DNA of 64,000 bases from positions 1-64,000 of the forward strand of contig JANBRJ010000090.1 of assembly GCA_027577595.1 (NCBI GenBank). The letters are read 5' to 3'. The translations under genes were made by a program, and so were the position numbers. This document shows positions 28,850-38,981 of the stretch, one piece after another (positions within the stretch are counted from its first letter, which is position 1; every line of letters begins with the position of its first letter). The notes below the pieces were generated by a model that saw only the letters and a program-made list of their open reading frames with translations, was not told where the DNA came from and made no database searches. The stretch comes from Coemansia sp. RSA 487. Its lineage: Eukaryota; Kickxellomycota; Kickxellomycetes; Kickxellales; Kickxellaceae.

Positions 28850-28960
28850 ATGTCCACAGGTAACGACACAACAAATGGAAATGACCCTGCGTCATGGACT
28901 AAGCGGGTTGCATCATCTAATAGCAGCAATGAACACCAGGGTAAAAAGCGTAAACAATAA
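28850..28960 (+). CDS. Candidate 36-residue small protein
   Basis: A short frame begins at an ATG in good context (tcaagATGtcc) behind a poly-T leader and encodes a polar peptide rich in Asn, Ser and Thr with a central tryptophan (DPASWTKRVASS) and a basic tail (GKKRKQ) resembling a nuclear signal. No family recognised. A GTAACG donor-like sequence directly after the third codon and GGTAAAAAG near its end leave open that it is an exon of a larger gene. It sits alone between prefoldin 6 and P5C dehydrogenase. Confidence 0.3.
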   Translation: MSTGNDTTNGNDPASWTKRVASSNSSNEHQGKKRKQ

Positions 28961-29232
28961 GGTACCAGATAAACCTTACAAGTAGTTTGTCTGACACAAT
29001 AGTGGGGGGGTATTACTTTGCCACATGGAATTGAGGCCTGCTTTTGGTTTGTCACTTTGACATTTACTCAGAATAAGTGTTATTTATTTTCTAAAAACAG
29101 GAATTCTTTTCAATATAAACCTCACTGTCATTGTCGATGCTGTTCGTTTTCATGAGATGTAAAATAAAAAACAATAATGTCGTGTTTATAAATAGTCCCA
29201 TCGCCTAAATAATTCAAATAAAAAAGGGTTAT

Positions 29233-30957
29233 TTACTGGTTCGAGGGGTACGTGAACCCAGAGATTGGGATCATGTTCTCCTTGGTGGACCGTGGCGAGA
29301 CGAAGCGCTGGAGGAGGCCTACGCTGCCAGGCTTATCGTTGGTTCCCGAGGCACGGGCACCGCCAAACGGCTGCTGGCCGACCACGGCACCAGTGCACTT
29401 GTCGTTAATGTAGAAGTTGCCGGCTGTGTGAAGCAGGCGAGCGCTGAGCTCAACAGCAGCCTGGCGGTCCTCGGCAAAGATGGCACCAGTGAGGCCGTAG
29501 GGCGTGGTCTCGCCAATCAGCTCAACGGTTGCGTCAATGTCGGCATCTTCATAGACATAGACGGTCAGGACAGGACCAAAGATCTCCTCCTTCATGGTCT
29601 TTGTGAACGGATCGGTAGTCTCGATGATAGTGGGGCGGATGTAGAAGCCCTCGGCGTCGCTGTACTTTCCGCCCGCAATGATTGTGCACTCGCTGGCGTT
29701 GCGCGCATACTCGATGTAGTTGGTGATCTTGTCGTACGCCGCCTGGTTGATCACAGGACCCATGAAGTTGGTCGGTTCGGTTACAGGTCCTTGCTTGATC
29801 GACTCTGCTGCAGCGACCAGCTTGTCGCGGATCTCCGCCCACTTGCTCTTGGGCACGTAGAGACGCGAGCACGCCGAGCACTTTTGGCCCTGGAACTCGA
29901 ATGCGCCGCGGATCGTGTTGTTGACGACGTTGTCAATGTTGGCCGACGGATGCACCATGTGGTAGTTCTTTCCGCCGGTCTCGCCGACAATGCGCGGGTA
30001 GCTCTTGTACTTGTCGATGTTGTTGGCAATCTGCTTCCACATACTCTTAAACACAAAAGTGCTTCCGGTAAAGTGCAGCGACGAGAAATCAGGATGGTCA
30101 AACACCTGCTTGGTCATGTCGACGGCATCTCCAGGCACAAACTGGATCACGCCGTCGGGAACGCCAGCTTCGCGCATGATATCGAACGCAATGTAGTTTG
30201 AAAGCACCGCGCTGTTCGAGGGCTTCCACAGAACGGTGTTGCCCATCAGCGCAGGTGCAGCCGCCAAGTTGACGCCGATGGCAGTGAAGTTGAACGGCGA
30301 GACGGCATACACAAAGCCCTCGAGAGGACGGTACTCGGAGCGGTTCCAGACGCCGCGGGCGTTGCACGGCGGCTGCTGCTGGTAGATCTCTGACGAGAAC
30401 TTGACGTTGAAGCGCAGGAAGTCGGCGGACTCGGTAGCAGCGTCGATCTCAGCCTGCCAAATGTTCTTGCCCTGCCCGAGCATCGATGCCGCCATAAGCC
30501 TATACCGGTGCTTGGTGGCTATAAGGTCGGCGGCACGCAGAAAGATCGCTTGGCGATCGCTGATGGGCATCGACTCCCACTTGCTCTTTGCTGCAAGCGT
30601 GCCCTCAATGGCTGCCTCGACCTCCTTGGGTCCGGCGTTCTCGTACGTGCACAGCACCTGCGATTTGTTACCAGGGTTGATCTGCTCATGCACGTTTCCC
30701 GTGCACACCTCCTTGCCATTGATGATCAATGGAATGTGGTGCTGCTTGGAGCTCATTTCCTCGACCGCCGCCAGCAGCTGCTCCTGCTCGGCGCTGCCGG
30801 GCACATAGTCGTTGGTCGGCTCGTTCGTGATGTTGGGAAGCTTGAATGTGCCTATTTGAGGAACACGGATGCCGGTAGCTGCGCGCGCAGTCGCATGAAT
30901 CATGCGCGACGCAGTGCTTGAAGCCTTGCTGTTTACGTTGTTAAGTCTGCTGAGCAT
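29233..30957 (-). CDS. PUT2: Delta-1-pyrroline-5-carboxylate dehydrogenase, mitochondrial
   Basis: 574 residues (yeast Put2 575). An N-terminal presequence (MLSRLNNVNSKASSTASRM) is followed by an ALDH4-type core: PLEGFVYAVSPFNFTA, NTVLWKPS, LHFTGSTFVFKSMWK, IVGETGGKNYHMVH with the catalytic glutamate region, GQKCSACSRLYV with the catalytic cysteine, and the C-terminal VGQQPFGGARASGTNDKPG. It oxidises glutamate-5-semialdehyde/P5C to glutamate with NAD in proline catabolism. Start at MLSRLNN; upstream in-frame codons lack a plausible ATG and leader. An ALDH7-family gene lies 3.9 kb to the right. Confidence 0.96.
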   Translation of the reverse strand: MLSRLNNVNSKASSTASRMIHATARAATGIRVPQIGTFKLPNITNEPTNDYVPGSAEQEQLLAAVEEMSSKQHHIPLIINGKEVCTGNVHEQINPGNKSQVLCTYENAGPKEVEAAIEGTLAAKSKWESMPISDRQAIFLRAADLIATKHRYRLMAASMLGQGKNIWQAEIDAATESADFLRFNVKFSSEIYQQQPPCNARGVWNRSEYRPLEGFVYAVSPFNFTAIGVNLAAAPALMGNTVLWKPSNSAVLSNYIAFDIMREAGVPDGVIQFVPGDAVDMTKQVFDHPDFSSLHFTGSTFVFKSMWKQIANNIDKYKSYPRIVGETGGKNYHMVHPSANIDNVVNNTIRGAFEFQGQKCSACSRLYVPKSKWAEIRDKLVAAAESIKQGPVTEPTNFMGPVINQAAYDKITNYIEYARNASECTIIAGGKYSDAEGFYIRPTIIETTDPFTKTMKEEIFGPVLTVYVYEDADIDATVELIGETTPYGLTGAIFAEDRQAAVELSARLLHTAGNFYINDKCTGAVVGQQPFGGARASGTNDKPGSVGLLQRFVSPRSTKENMIPISGFTYPSNQ

Positions 30958-31995
30958 TTCTGCAAGTAGAAAAAAAGATATGTCTGACAGAGTAAGAGAC
31001 AAAAAGCGATATAAAAGAAAAAAAAGGAAAGCTCGGTCAAGCAAAGAAGATAGAAACGTGCCGTAGCAGCAAAGTGCGTATTGTCTCCCGCTTTTTATAT
31101 TCCGATCTGTATGCACAAGAAAAGGTTTTGGGGACAAGATAAACGCAAACACACCTTTACGACTGCTTTTTTTCCGAGAAGAGGAAAATTTGCTTGTATT
31201 GGTCCCCTACTCCTGCTTGTCATGCGAATTTCGTGAGTGGTGGCGTGTGCGGATCAACCTCCCCTTTCTTTTGGTTTTGCTTTAAGCGCACAGACCAAAG
31301 AAACGATGTCTCGTGAGCTCCTACCAGTCAGTCAGCGGGTTGGTCTTGCACCTGGTGTAGAAACCCAAAATGGCAAATTAGAAAAATAAAGACTTTTACA
31401 GGTTGTCGTGTCAGCTTTTCCTTCATTTGCAACAAGAGACTTTTTGCGGCTCTGATGCCCAACGAAAAAGGTTGCACATGGGTGGAGTGGTGGTGGGAAG
31501 GGAGATCTGATGACCCACATCCATTTTGCAGTTTTTTTTATTTGTCATGGTGAAGCAAGTGCTCTAGTTCCTTTGTCGAATACTGTTCATGACGTCACAA
31601 AACATCAGCTCGTTTATTTTGCGTTGTGAATAATTAGCATTGATTGTCAGATATTACACAAACTAGCGCATTGAAAACAGAGAAATTATTTAGACCATGG
31701 TAGAAAGTGGATAGATAGGCTAGCAGGCTGTCTCCCAACGACAAGAGAATCCACACTGAAAAGGATTTGCTTTAGGAAGATGAAATGTCAGCATTCTCAA
31801 GCTTTGCTTCATGTTTAAATAGTCACTACTGGCTGTAAGTCAAAGTACATAGCATGTGGAAACAACAAGGCGTGGAGTAGTCGCATCCTTTGAATATACC
31901 TTGTTTATTTAAACAAAGACACTCTCACCTTTTAGCCTATTCTTTTTCTGCTTGCTCGAAAACGTTCGAATCTACGAAAAAACCATGCTGCTTGA
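30958..31995. other. Intergenic, P5C dehydrogenase promoter side
   Basis: About 1 kb of promoter and AT-rich DNA for the leftward gene. No motif-bearing frame. Near 31585-31596 a tgacgtca palindrome-like CRE/ATF core (gacgtcac) is visible; its use is unknown. Confidence 0.4.
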
Positions 31996-32301
31996 TATAC
32001 ATCCAATGTATATGTGGATGGGGATCCAAAGCCAAAGTGTTCTCTTCCTATTAGAGCAAGTGAAAAGGATGATTTGAAACCCGTTGGCCAAAGACTGAAA
32101 GATTCAATATGTCGTAAATATGGATTTCAAAACAAGAAACCATACATAAATACAATTACAAAATGCAAAGTGGGAAGTTTTACTGGAAAATTTACTTGCG
32201 CATTGGATTCTAAAGATAAAAATGGCCACTTGAATTTCCAGAAAACGCTTGAATCAAGCAAGCCAGTCGAAATTCATGTAAATATCACTGACAAACAATA
32301 A
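31996..32301 (+). pseudogene. Relic of a small cysteine-containing protein gene, copy 1
   Basis: An open frame of about 100 codons lacks an ATG at its start (the preceding stop is at 31993). It encodes a Lys-rich peptide with four cysteines (PKCSLP, SICRKYG, ITKCKVG, FTCALD) and ends VEIHVNITDKQ. At its 5' end the text ccaatgtata..gtggatgg, followed by a block reading VDG-x-x-K-x-K, recurs near 38515-38535. The two loci appear to be diverged relics of one gene. A secreted-protein origin is possible because of the cysteines, but no signal peptide is joined to it here. Unknown family. Confidence 0.4.
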
Positions 32302-32429
32302 TCTAGAGTTTAATGCTAAAATATAGATTACTCACTCGATCTGGGTACATTGCAAAGGCTTTGCCATAACTTTATGCTTGAAAATATTTAAAATATTTAG
32401 CAAAATGCCAATAAAACACAAAATCTAAA

Positions 32430-33164
32430 TCACTCGCCACTAATGGACTGTTTGACAGCCTCAGGAACATGGCTAGGGTCAATCCCCAGCTGCTTCATTT
32501 TAACAGCAAGCTCAAACAGGTAGTCGTAGCACTCGGCCATAGTCTTTGCCTTCTCCCACGATTCGCCCCACACGTAGACACCATGTCTTCTGACCAACAC
32601 CGCACAAGTGTCTGGATACTTTTCCATCGCTTTAGCCATACGGTTAGTCAAGTTCTCTTCCTCCGCAGTGTTCTCGACAATCGGGACGCACAGCGTGTCG
32701 AAGAAGCGCAAGTTGGAGCGTGTCTGTCCGCGCCTGATGCCCTTGATCATTTCTTGGTGGCTGATGGTGAATTCGCTGTCGTAGAGCATGGTTACAAGCA
32801 CGGCATTCTGCGAGTGTGTGTGGATGCATGCGCCTGCGCCGCGCATCGTGTACGCGTTGTAGAACAGCGGAGTGCACGCTGAGGGCTTGATCGGCGGCTG
32901 CGGCGACCGAAGCACTTGCCGTGTCTGAAGAACAAGAACGAACAGCTCCTCGGGCTGGATGCGCTCCTTTTGCACCCCCGACGGCGCTATGTACACTTTG
33001 TCACCGTCGCGGATGCTGATCCCACCGCCGGTGCCAGTGACCCATCCGAGCTGGTAGAACTGCCGGCAGAGCTCGGGGATCAGGTTCGCTGGGTGGCTCT
33101 TATCCGCAGAAGCCACCAGCGCCGTACTGTGGATATTGCCTGTGCCTATTTCTTTGGTGTTCAT
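32430..33164 (-). CDS. MDE1: Methylthioribulose-1-phosphate dehydratase
   Basis: 244 residues of the class II aldolase/adducin family. Zinc ligands appear in the HTHSQNAVL motif (GACIHTHS) and the distal [10 protein letters not shown]; other signatures are [13 protein letters not shown] and the conserved glutamate in SHQEMIKGI. It acts in the methionine salvage pathway, converting methylthioribulose-1-phosphate to the diketo intermediate in the cytosol. Start MNTKEIG (33164) follows an A-rich leader; in-frame residues upstream have no ATG. Length matches yeast Mde1 (244). Confidence 0.95.
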   Translation of the reverse strand: MNTKEIGTGNIHSTALVASADKSHPANLIPELCRQFYQLGWVTGTGGGISIRDGDKVYIAPSGVQKERIQPEELFVLVLQTRQVLRSPQPPIKPSACTPLFYNAYTMRGAGACIHTHSQNAVLVTMLYDSEFTISHQEMIKGIRRGQTRSNLRFFDTLCVPIVENTAEEENLTNRMAKAMEKYPDTCAVLVRRHGVYVWGESWEKAKTMAECYDYLFELAVKMKQLGIDPSHVPEAVKQSISGE

Positions 33165-33455
33165 GGTGGTGTGAATAGAAATATAAATGTTTGTGCTAAA
33201 AGAAAGAGAAAAAAAGAAAAAAGAAATAAGAAACTGGTTGTAGGAAAAAGAGATAACCATTTTTGAAGGGGCAAAATAAAATACTTGATTTTGCGAACCA
33301 TCAAATCTCCTGAAATCAAGCGATCGATTCTAGATAAACATTTTGGTGGTTTCTATTTTACCTTTTCTTTTTTTGCTTGTGTAAATTCTACATTCGTTAA
33401 AGTTTTTTTTTTCCTTAATCTATTACCTTCAATCACATTTATTAGTATATAAAAC

Positions 33456-33683
33456 ATGTTTGGGATCATTCGGTCTGTGTTTTCGGCAAACTTCCTACGC
33501 CCGCTTACATCGCAAACAACGCTCAAACACCAGCATGTATCAGCAACAGTCGAGGCAGTCCGTGGAATGAAGGTGCGGTCTTCGGTCAAGCTTATGTGCG
33601 ACAGCTGCAGTTTTGTTCGTCGCCGTGGTCGTTTGTTTGTCGTTTGCAGCAAGGAACCAAAGCACAAGCAGCGCCAGGGTTAA
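33456..33683 (+). CDS. RTC6: Mitochondrial ribosomal protein bL36m
   Basis: 75 residues. A 37-residue presequence ([17 protein letters not shown]) precedes a bL36 domain beginning [11 protein letters not shown] with the zinc-binding residues CDSC and, later, C and H in [14 protein letters not shown], which match bacterial L36. It completes the peptidyl-transferase neighbourhood of the mitoribosome. Striking detail: TATATAAAA (33446-33454) directly abuts the start codon, so it cannot serve as a normal TATA box for this ATG. Divergent from MDE1 with 291 bases between starts. Confidence 0.95.
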   Translation: MFGIIRSVFSANFLRPLTSQTTLKHQHVSATVEAVRGMKVRSSVKLMCDSCSFVRRRGRLFVVCSKEPKHKQRQG

Positions 33684-34064
33684 CAGATGTCATGTAAACG
33701 TTTTTCAGTCTCTCGTTTATCCTGTTCATGTAAAAAAAAACTATATTCCCGCTCACTGTGTTGTTGTTTTTGAACACCTTCAATCGAAGCCAAAGAGAGA
33801 ATGATCGTGCTTGTAACAACGATGTTTTGAAACCTAATGGCACATGGCGATACACTTGCACCCACTACTCATAAGCCCTGCTTCCACGTGATACGCTCCA
33901 ATTACCAATCGAGGAAAATAGTGGTAAACATGTTCAATGGAGCTGTGCTCGAGTTTGGCAAGCTTTCCAGCTAGCTCGATTTTATTCTTTCTTGTGTTAA
34001 TAAACTTGTCAATATCATTCAGACAGCCAGAAAAATTGCTTTTTCACAGCCACTATAAAATAGA
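33684..34064. other. Intergenic, bL36m to TEN1
   Basis: 381 bases with no supported gene. A short open frame at 33930-33970 and an actataaaatag element just before the TEN1 start are the only visible marks. Confidence 0.45.
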
Positions 34065-34466
34065 ATGGACATCGAGTCCGGAAAGCCCGTGTTTGTCGAA
34101 GAACTGGTTGAACGAAGCAGCGAGCACGTCGGACATACTGTTCGTGTCACTGGCACGCTCCATTCGTATAGTCCAACAACGGATCGGGCTGCTTTGGCCG
34201 ACGGGCAGTTTCTGGTTCTCATTGACACGCAGCTGCTTGGAGTCATGCAGTACCACTTGGGCCAAACGTATCAGTTCATAGGGACCGTTTCCGCAGTGGA
34301 AGCTGCACAAGAGACAGCGCCTGATGATCTGTTTGACGATGCGCGGTACTCGCTAGCAACAGTGCTACGTGCGCGTGTGGCCAGAGCGGTGGAGGATTTG
34401 GACATGGCCGTTTATAGAAAGTCTGTTGCCGCGTTGCGTTGTCTTTTGGATAGCAGACCTGCCTGA
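34065..34466 (+). CDS. TEN1: CST telomere complex subunit Ten1
   Basis: 133 residues with a single OB-fold layout: VRVTGTLHSYSPTTDRA (strand 1-2), GQFLVLIDTQLLGVM, GQTYQFIGTVSAVE and the C-terminal VLRARVARAVEDLDMAVY-type strand and helix. This order, with the closing A-R-V-x-x-x-V-E-x-x-D/N helix, matches Ten1 of CST (Cdc13/CTC1-Stn1-Ten1), which caps telomeres and recruits DNA polymerase alpha. Ten1 is short and divergent, so the call rests on the OB pattern and the tail. Start ATG 34065. Confidence 0.72.
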   Translation: MDIESGKPVFVEELVERSSEHVGHTVRVTGTLHSYSPTTDRAALADGQFLVLIDTQLLGVMQYHLGQTYQFIGTVSAVEAAQETAPDDLFDDARYSLATVLRARVARAVEDLDMAVYRKSVAALRCLLDSRPA

Positions 34467-34888
34467 TGGTCTGAGGTTTCGAGAAAAGGCAATGCTTCTG
34501 TGTTGAAGTAACCGTGGGAAACAAGGGAATGCCTGATGGTTCCTGGATTTTAAAAGCGAACAGGCCAATTTGGATAGACGGTTCGGCCCTAGTCCTGTTT
34601 GGCGCCATCAGCAGTGCATTGTTTTTTTACCCACGGCCACGTGGGTCGCAAGTAAAAACGAATAGAAAGTCTTTGCGAATTCCAGATGTAAACGTCACAC
34701 ACGCAAAGGTAAAACGGCTGTTAAAAGGCGTGCCTTCTTTTGTTCTTTTCATGGCACTTGGTTGCTTCAGTTCAACTTCTTTTTCCTTTTAATACCAAAT
34801 TTATAAACTCCTTTTTTTTCAGAGGGACAAGCAAAAAACTGTCCTGTTTATTCTGTAGTGGTCTGTATTTCTGTTGAATATACCAACA
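34467..34888. other. Intergenic, TEN1 to ALDH7
   Basis: 422 AT-rich bases containing TEN1 3' and ALDH7 5' sequences, with a poly-T run before the ALDH7 gene. No gene seen. Confidence 0.45.
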
Positions 34889-36496
34889 ATGGCTATGATT
34901 GCTTCCAAAGCCGTACGCCCTCTGCGCTTCGCCAACAGGGTGCGCACAAGCAGGGCAGGTTTCTCGACGACATCCACGCTTAGGACAACATCTGTAACGC
35001 TGAAGGCGCTCGGGTTGGACTCGTACAACCTGGGCGTCTACAACGGCAAGTGGGGTGGCAACGGCGATGTGGTCGAGACCGTCAACCCAGCGACTGGCGA
35101 GGTTCTTGGCGCCGTGCAGCAAGCCAACGCCAAGGATCTGAATGACACGCTCGACCAAGCGCAAATTGCTGCGCGTATGTGGCGTGAAGTTCCAGCCCCG
35201 AAGCGTGGCGAAGTCGTGCGCCAAATGCGCAACGCACTGTTCGAAAAGATCGAACCTCTGGGCAGACTGGTTGCCTTGGAGATGGGCAAGATCTTGCCTG
35301 AAGGGATAGGCGAGGTGCAGGAGTACATCGACATTGCGGATTATGCAGTTGGGCTGAGCAGGATGCTCAACGGTAAGGTTATTCCTAGCGAACGGCCAGG
35401 CCATACGATGATGGAGGTGTGGAACCCGCTTGGCGTCGTTGGTGTCATCTCCGCTTTCAATTTCCCAGTGGCCGTGTACGGCTGGAACAGCGCCATCAGC
35501 CTTGTGTGCGGCAACTCTGTTGTGTGGAAGGGCGCGCCATCGACTAGCCTAACATCTGTTGCAGTGACAAAGATCTTGGCGCAGGTGCTTGAAACCAATG
35601 GCCTTCCAGGCGCGCTGTGCTCGCTGGCTGCTGGCGGCGCAGATATTGGCCAAGCCATTGCCAAAGATAAGCGTGTGGACGTTGTGTCGTTTACTGGAAG
35701 CACCAACACGGGCCGCAAGGTGGCACTCTCGGTGCAAGAGCGTTTCGGAAAGACTATCTTGGAGCTCGGCGGAAACAATGCGATCATCGTGCACAACGAC
35801 GCTGACATTGATCTAGCCGTCCGTTCCATTCTGTTTGCTGCGGTCGGCACTGCCGGGCAGCGGTGCACCACCACACGCAGGCTCTTTTTGCATGAGGAAA
35901 TCCACGACACTTTCATTGACCGACTCACAAAGGCGTATGGCCAGATCAAGATCGGCAACCCCTTGGAGCCGGGAATCCTTTGCGGTCCACTACACACCAA
36001 GGCTGCGATGCAAGCGTACGAGCAAGGCATCGAGGACGTCAAGGCTCAAGGTGGCAAGATCCTCTATGGCGGCAGCGCCCTGCGGAACCTGGTAGGGAAC
36101 TTTGTCGAGCCCACAATCACCAGCATTGCGCACAACGCCCCCGTAGTCCACCGCGAGATCTTTGCGCCCATCTTGCACACAATAAAGTACTCTGACATCA
36201 ACGATGCGATCGAGTGGAACAACGAGGTTGGCCAGGGATTGAGCAGCAGTCTGTTTACCACAAACCCAGAGAAGATGTTCAACTGGATCGGTCCTTCGGG
36301 ATCCGACTGTGGTATCGTCAACGTAAACATCCCTACCAACGGTGCAGAGATCGGCGGCGCGTTTGGTGGCGAAAAGGAGACCGGCGGGGGTCGCGAGTCT
36401 GGTAGCACCGCTTGGCAGCAGTACATGCGTCGCCAAACGTGCACCATCAACTACAGCGGGATGTTGCCACTGGCTCAAGGGATAAAGTTTGAGTAA
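34889..36496 (+). CDS. ALDH7A1: ALDH7-family dehydrogenase (antiquitin; aminoadipate-semialdehyde dehydrogenase)
   Basis: 535 residues. A mitochondrial-type presequence ([16 protein letters not shown]) leads into an ALDH core with [53 protein letters not shown] carrying the catalytic glutamate, [14 protein letters not shown] with the catalytic cysteine, and [21 protein letters not shown], all typical of ALDH7. The family oxidises alpha-aminoadipate semialdehyde in lysine catabolism and betaine aldehyde. Start ATG 34889 (MAMIASK); a second ATG two codons later is nearly equivalent. Its relation to lysine breakdown rather than osmoprotectant synthesis is inference. Confidence 0.95.
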   Translation: MAMIASKAVRPLRFANRVRTSRAGFSTTSTLRTTSVTLKALGLDSYNLGVYNGKWGGNGDVVETVNPATGEVLGAVQQANAKDLNDTLDQAQIAARMWREVPAPKRGEVVRQMRNALFEKIEPLGRLVALEMGKILPEGIGEVQEYIDIADYAVGLSRMLNGKVIPSERPGHTMMEVWNPLGVVGVISAFNFPVAVYGWNSAISLVCGNSVVWKGAPSTSLTSVAVTKILAQVLETNGLPGALCSLAAGGADIGQAIAKDKRVDVVSFTGSTNTGRKVALSVQERFGKTILELGGNNAIIVHNDADIDLAVRSILFAAVGTAGQRCTTTRRLFLHEEIHDTFIDRLTKAYGQIKIGNPLEPGILCGPLHTKAAMQAYEQGIEDVKAQGGKILYGGSALRNLVGNFVEPTITSIAHNAPVVHREIFAPILHTIKYSDINDAIEWNNEVGQGLSSSLFTTNPEKMFNWIGPSGSDCGIVNVNIPTNGAEIGGAFGGEKETGGGRESGSTAWQQYMRRQTCTINYSGMLPLAQGIKFE

Positions 36497-36600
36497 TGTT
36501 CCTTTTTGAATATCTTTTATCACATCTTTTGCAATCGCACATTGATCAGAGGAGGTGGGAACTGTATTTATTGGCTTTACATTAATGTGTCTATAAAGGC

Positions 36601-37012
36601 TCACTTTGTATCCGACGAAACAAGACTGCTGAACTTTTGCTCAATGTCTCCAGTGCTGAGTCCATCGACTACGATCTTGCGCTCCCGACCCTGGTCAAAA
36701 CGAGCAATGATACGCGACTCGACGTTGTTGGCTTCGCGGATGAGTATAGGAAGACCCGGGTTCGCTTTCTTAAGCTCAGGGTATGCCTTTACAATAAACT
36801 CTCTACAATAAAGGAAACAACTCTTACAAAGACACAGCGGATGCGTTTGCATGGCTTTTATTCAGTCAGAATGTGCGAATGCTTATCAACGTAAAATCCT
36901 CGTGCTGTTTGTCAATTTCGCTTGCTTACCGTAGCCCTTGGCTGGCTGGAGAATGCTGCGAGAAATGGACTCGGAGCTCTCGAAGGCTTTTCGAAAACGC
37001 GCGTGCTGACAT
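36601..37012 (-). CDS. NDUFA2: Complex I subunit NDUFA2 (B8/L51-S25-like), two exons
   Basis: Spliced model complement(join(36601..36802, 36930..37012)), 94 residues. Exon 1 ATG (37012) gives MSARAFSKSLRELRVHFSQH; the donor is CTACG/GTAAGC, the acceptor TTGTAG; exon 2 continues REFIVKAYPELKKANPGLP. Joining gives S-Q-G-L-R-E-F-I, exactly the NDUFA2 pattern (RDFIxKxYxxLKKANPxLPILIRE). This thioredoxin-fold accessory subunit sits in the matrix arm of respiratory complex I. Length is within the family's 94-99 residues. Without splicing only the downstream exon is open, so a simple frame scan would truncate it. Confidence 0.92.
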
Positions 37013-38300
37013 TTTCCTTTTGTGATTCAAGTTTGGCAAAGCCTTGGAATTGAGTAAATATGAATAGTGAAAAGAAAGAAGAGAACAATTAGAACAAGCA
37101 AGCATAAAAGAAAGAGCTTTTGAGTCAAATTTACTTGTGTTTCAAATTTGCACTTGAAAAACGATAATGTAAAACAAGTCACGTGTATTATGAAGTTCAT
37201 ACTGGCTAAAACCACGGTGGCGAGCCAGTGTTTTTCCGCGTATAATATAGTAGCCGTGAACCCGCAACACAGCTGCTGAAGCAGTCGATTGGCGTGTAAG
37301 CGTCGCAAATGTTGTTTTTAATCGTGGTTCATTGAAAAGAGAGCAAGCAGCGTAACTGCAAACGATGGGAAACAGCGCAAGCGTTATTGCATAAAGCCAA
37401 AGACCAAGAAAACTATAGAAATTCCGAAGCAAACAATCCGTTATGCTGTGTATAGTTATTGGTGTTGTTGTTGGTGTTAGTGTTGATGGTGTTGCTCTTG
37501 TTCTGTTGTTGTATCTCTCTTCCTGCCTTCTCCTTCTCGTTTTTACTGTTATCAACGCTGTACGTTTTCTCTTCTGGCACCAATACTTCCTTCTATTTCT
37601 GCTAGCCGATGTTTGTTTGCTATCTGGCTTTTTTGTAACTAGCATATTTTATGTATTCTCGTTTTCTGTCACCGTTTTCTTTGTTTTATCCTTCTATCTC
37701 GTTGTTTATTTTGTAAGTTAATAAATATAATATACATCACACTTCAAGCAAGAGTAAGCTACACTGGTGGCGTCTACGCAGGAAAACCACATAAACACTA
37801 CAACTTTAGTTGCTAGAAGGCGCGATAGAGCAAGCAACGTTTACAGAACATAGCTACTGAGCTAGAATCTGGTGGTGGATGATGTGCTGGCTAGATCAAC
37901 TGGTAGGCTTTCATATGAGCGATGGTACAGTGGCTAGCCAATGTTTTTTCTGCTTAACCTTTAAATATTAGTTATTTTCCTCTAGTTATTTTTATTTCAC
38001 AAAACAACAAAAGACAACAATTAATACTTGTTGTTTCTACAAACGTTACAAGTTTACCATATCTTGGTGTTATGCCACAGGTAAAAGAATCAATAACTAT
38101 ATTGAAAGTAAAATAACATTGACTCATCACTGTATTTCCATTTGGACCGAAACACAGCTCATCTCTCTTGTTACTTAGACCTGGGTATCATTCACACTTT
38201 GCTTAACAAAATGGCAAATGTGGAAAGCCAACTATATTTTTTTGCAGTTATTTAAATTTTGAATAGAGTACAAAACTCTTACCTTTTGTACACATTTTCA
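37013..38300. other. AT-rich gene-poor stretch, left part
   Basis: No supported gene in about 1.3 kb. A pyrimidine-rich segment (37443-37721) is open on the plus strand as a hydrophobic low-complexity frame of 92 codons ending at a GTAAGT-like donor, and open on the minus strand (37142-37645) as a basic frame. Both are probably by-products of base composition. Confidence 0.4.
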
Positions 38301-38333
38301 AGCAGAAAAATTCCAAGCTTAATATTTCAGTAG

Positions 38334-38981
38334 GTGTGCAAGTCTTTCTTGCCAGTGCAAATTGAATATTTTATGAGTAGTCTTTATACAAACCTTTTTT
38401 GCTTTCCTTTCAACAAAGTATTTTGCATTTGCTTTTTTACAATTGTATATTATACTTTACATTTTCCGACAAAAGCAGAGAAACGACCATTTGTATTTCC
38501 TCCAGCAGAATCCAATGTATAGTAGTGGATGGAGAATACAAATATAAAAGCCAAACAATTTGCTGCCTTAACCACCATCTTCCTTTTTTCTAGACACTCT
38601 GCAATTCAATTCAGCCTAAGCGCCTTCCAAGGATTCTACAATTCATCAGCAAGTACTATTCAAGTATTAAAGATGCCTTCAAAATATTCGATTCAAATGT
38701 GCAAGTACAATGACAAACCCTAATAAAATGACAAGTGGTTTGAGACCAAAATCAACATAGATAAAACAGAAAGCCCTAAAACTGTTGCTGACAAGCCTAA
38801 GAAGAAAGCTGCCAACAAGAATAGTGGGTTTTCAAAAGACAATGTGAATATTACAATAGGAACACCTCAAAATGGAAATGACATGATATTACTGAAAAGC
38901 ACTGAAGCTAAATTCCAGCAAACATATTCGCCTGATCCCAATAAGGTTTATTATTCTGGTGCAATAGAGAGAAAAAGATAA
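38334..38981 (+). pseudogene. Relic of a small protein gene, copy 2, in AT-rich DNA
   Basis: An open stretch from 38529 (MENTNIKAKQFAALTTIFLF, signal-peptide-like) to 38981 is interrupted in frame near its middle. Parts downstream are Lys/Asn-rich with an AADKPKKKAANK-type basic block and end YYSGAIERKR. Upstream frames at 38334-38522 contain PFVFPPAESNV. The block ccaatgtata.gtggatgg and reading VDGEYKYKS recall the copy near 31996-32060 (VDGDPKPKC), and both contain a K-C-K core. I read these as two decayed members of an unidentified family. Intact relatives elsewhere cannot be judged. Confidence 0.4.

Noticed and set aside
31585-31600. CRE-like gacgtcac as a proven ATF site
   Set aside because: A single eight-base match in 1 kb of noncoding DNA is expected often by chance; listed only as a mark in the intergenic entry.
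37443-37721. Hydrophobic 92-codon frame
   Set aside because: Pyrimidine-rich low complexity gives Leu/Val/Phe codons by composition; no family match and no clear leader. A GTAAGT at its end keeps a small chance it is an exon.
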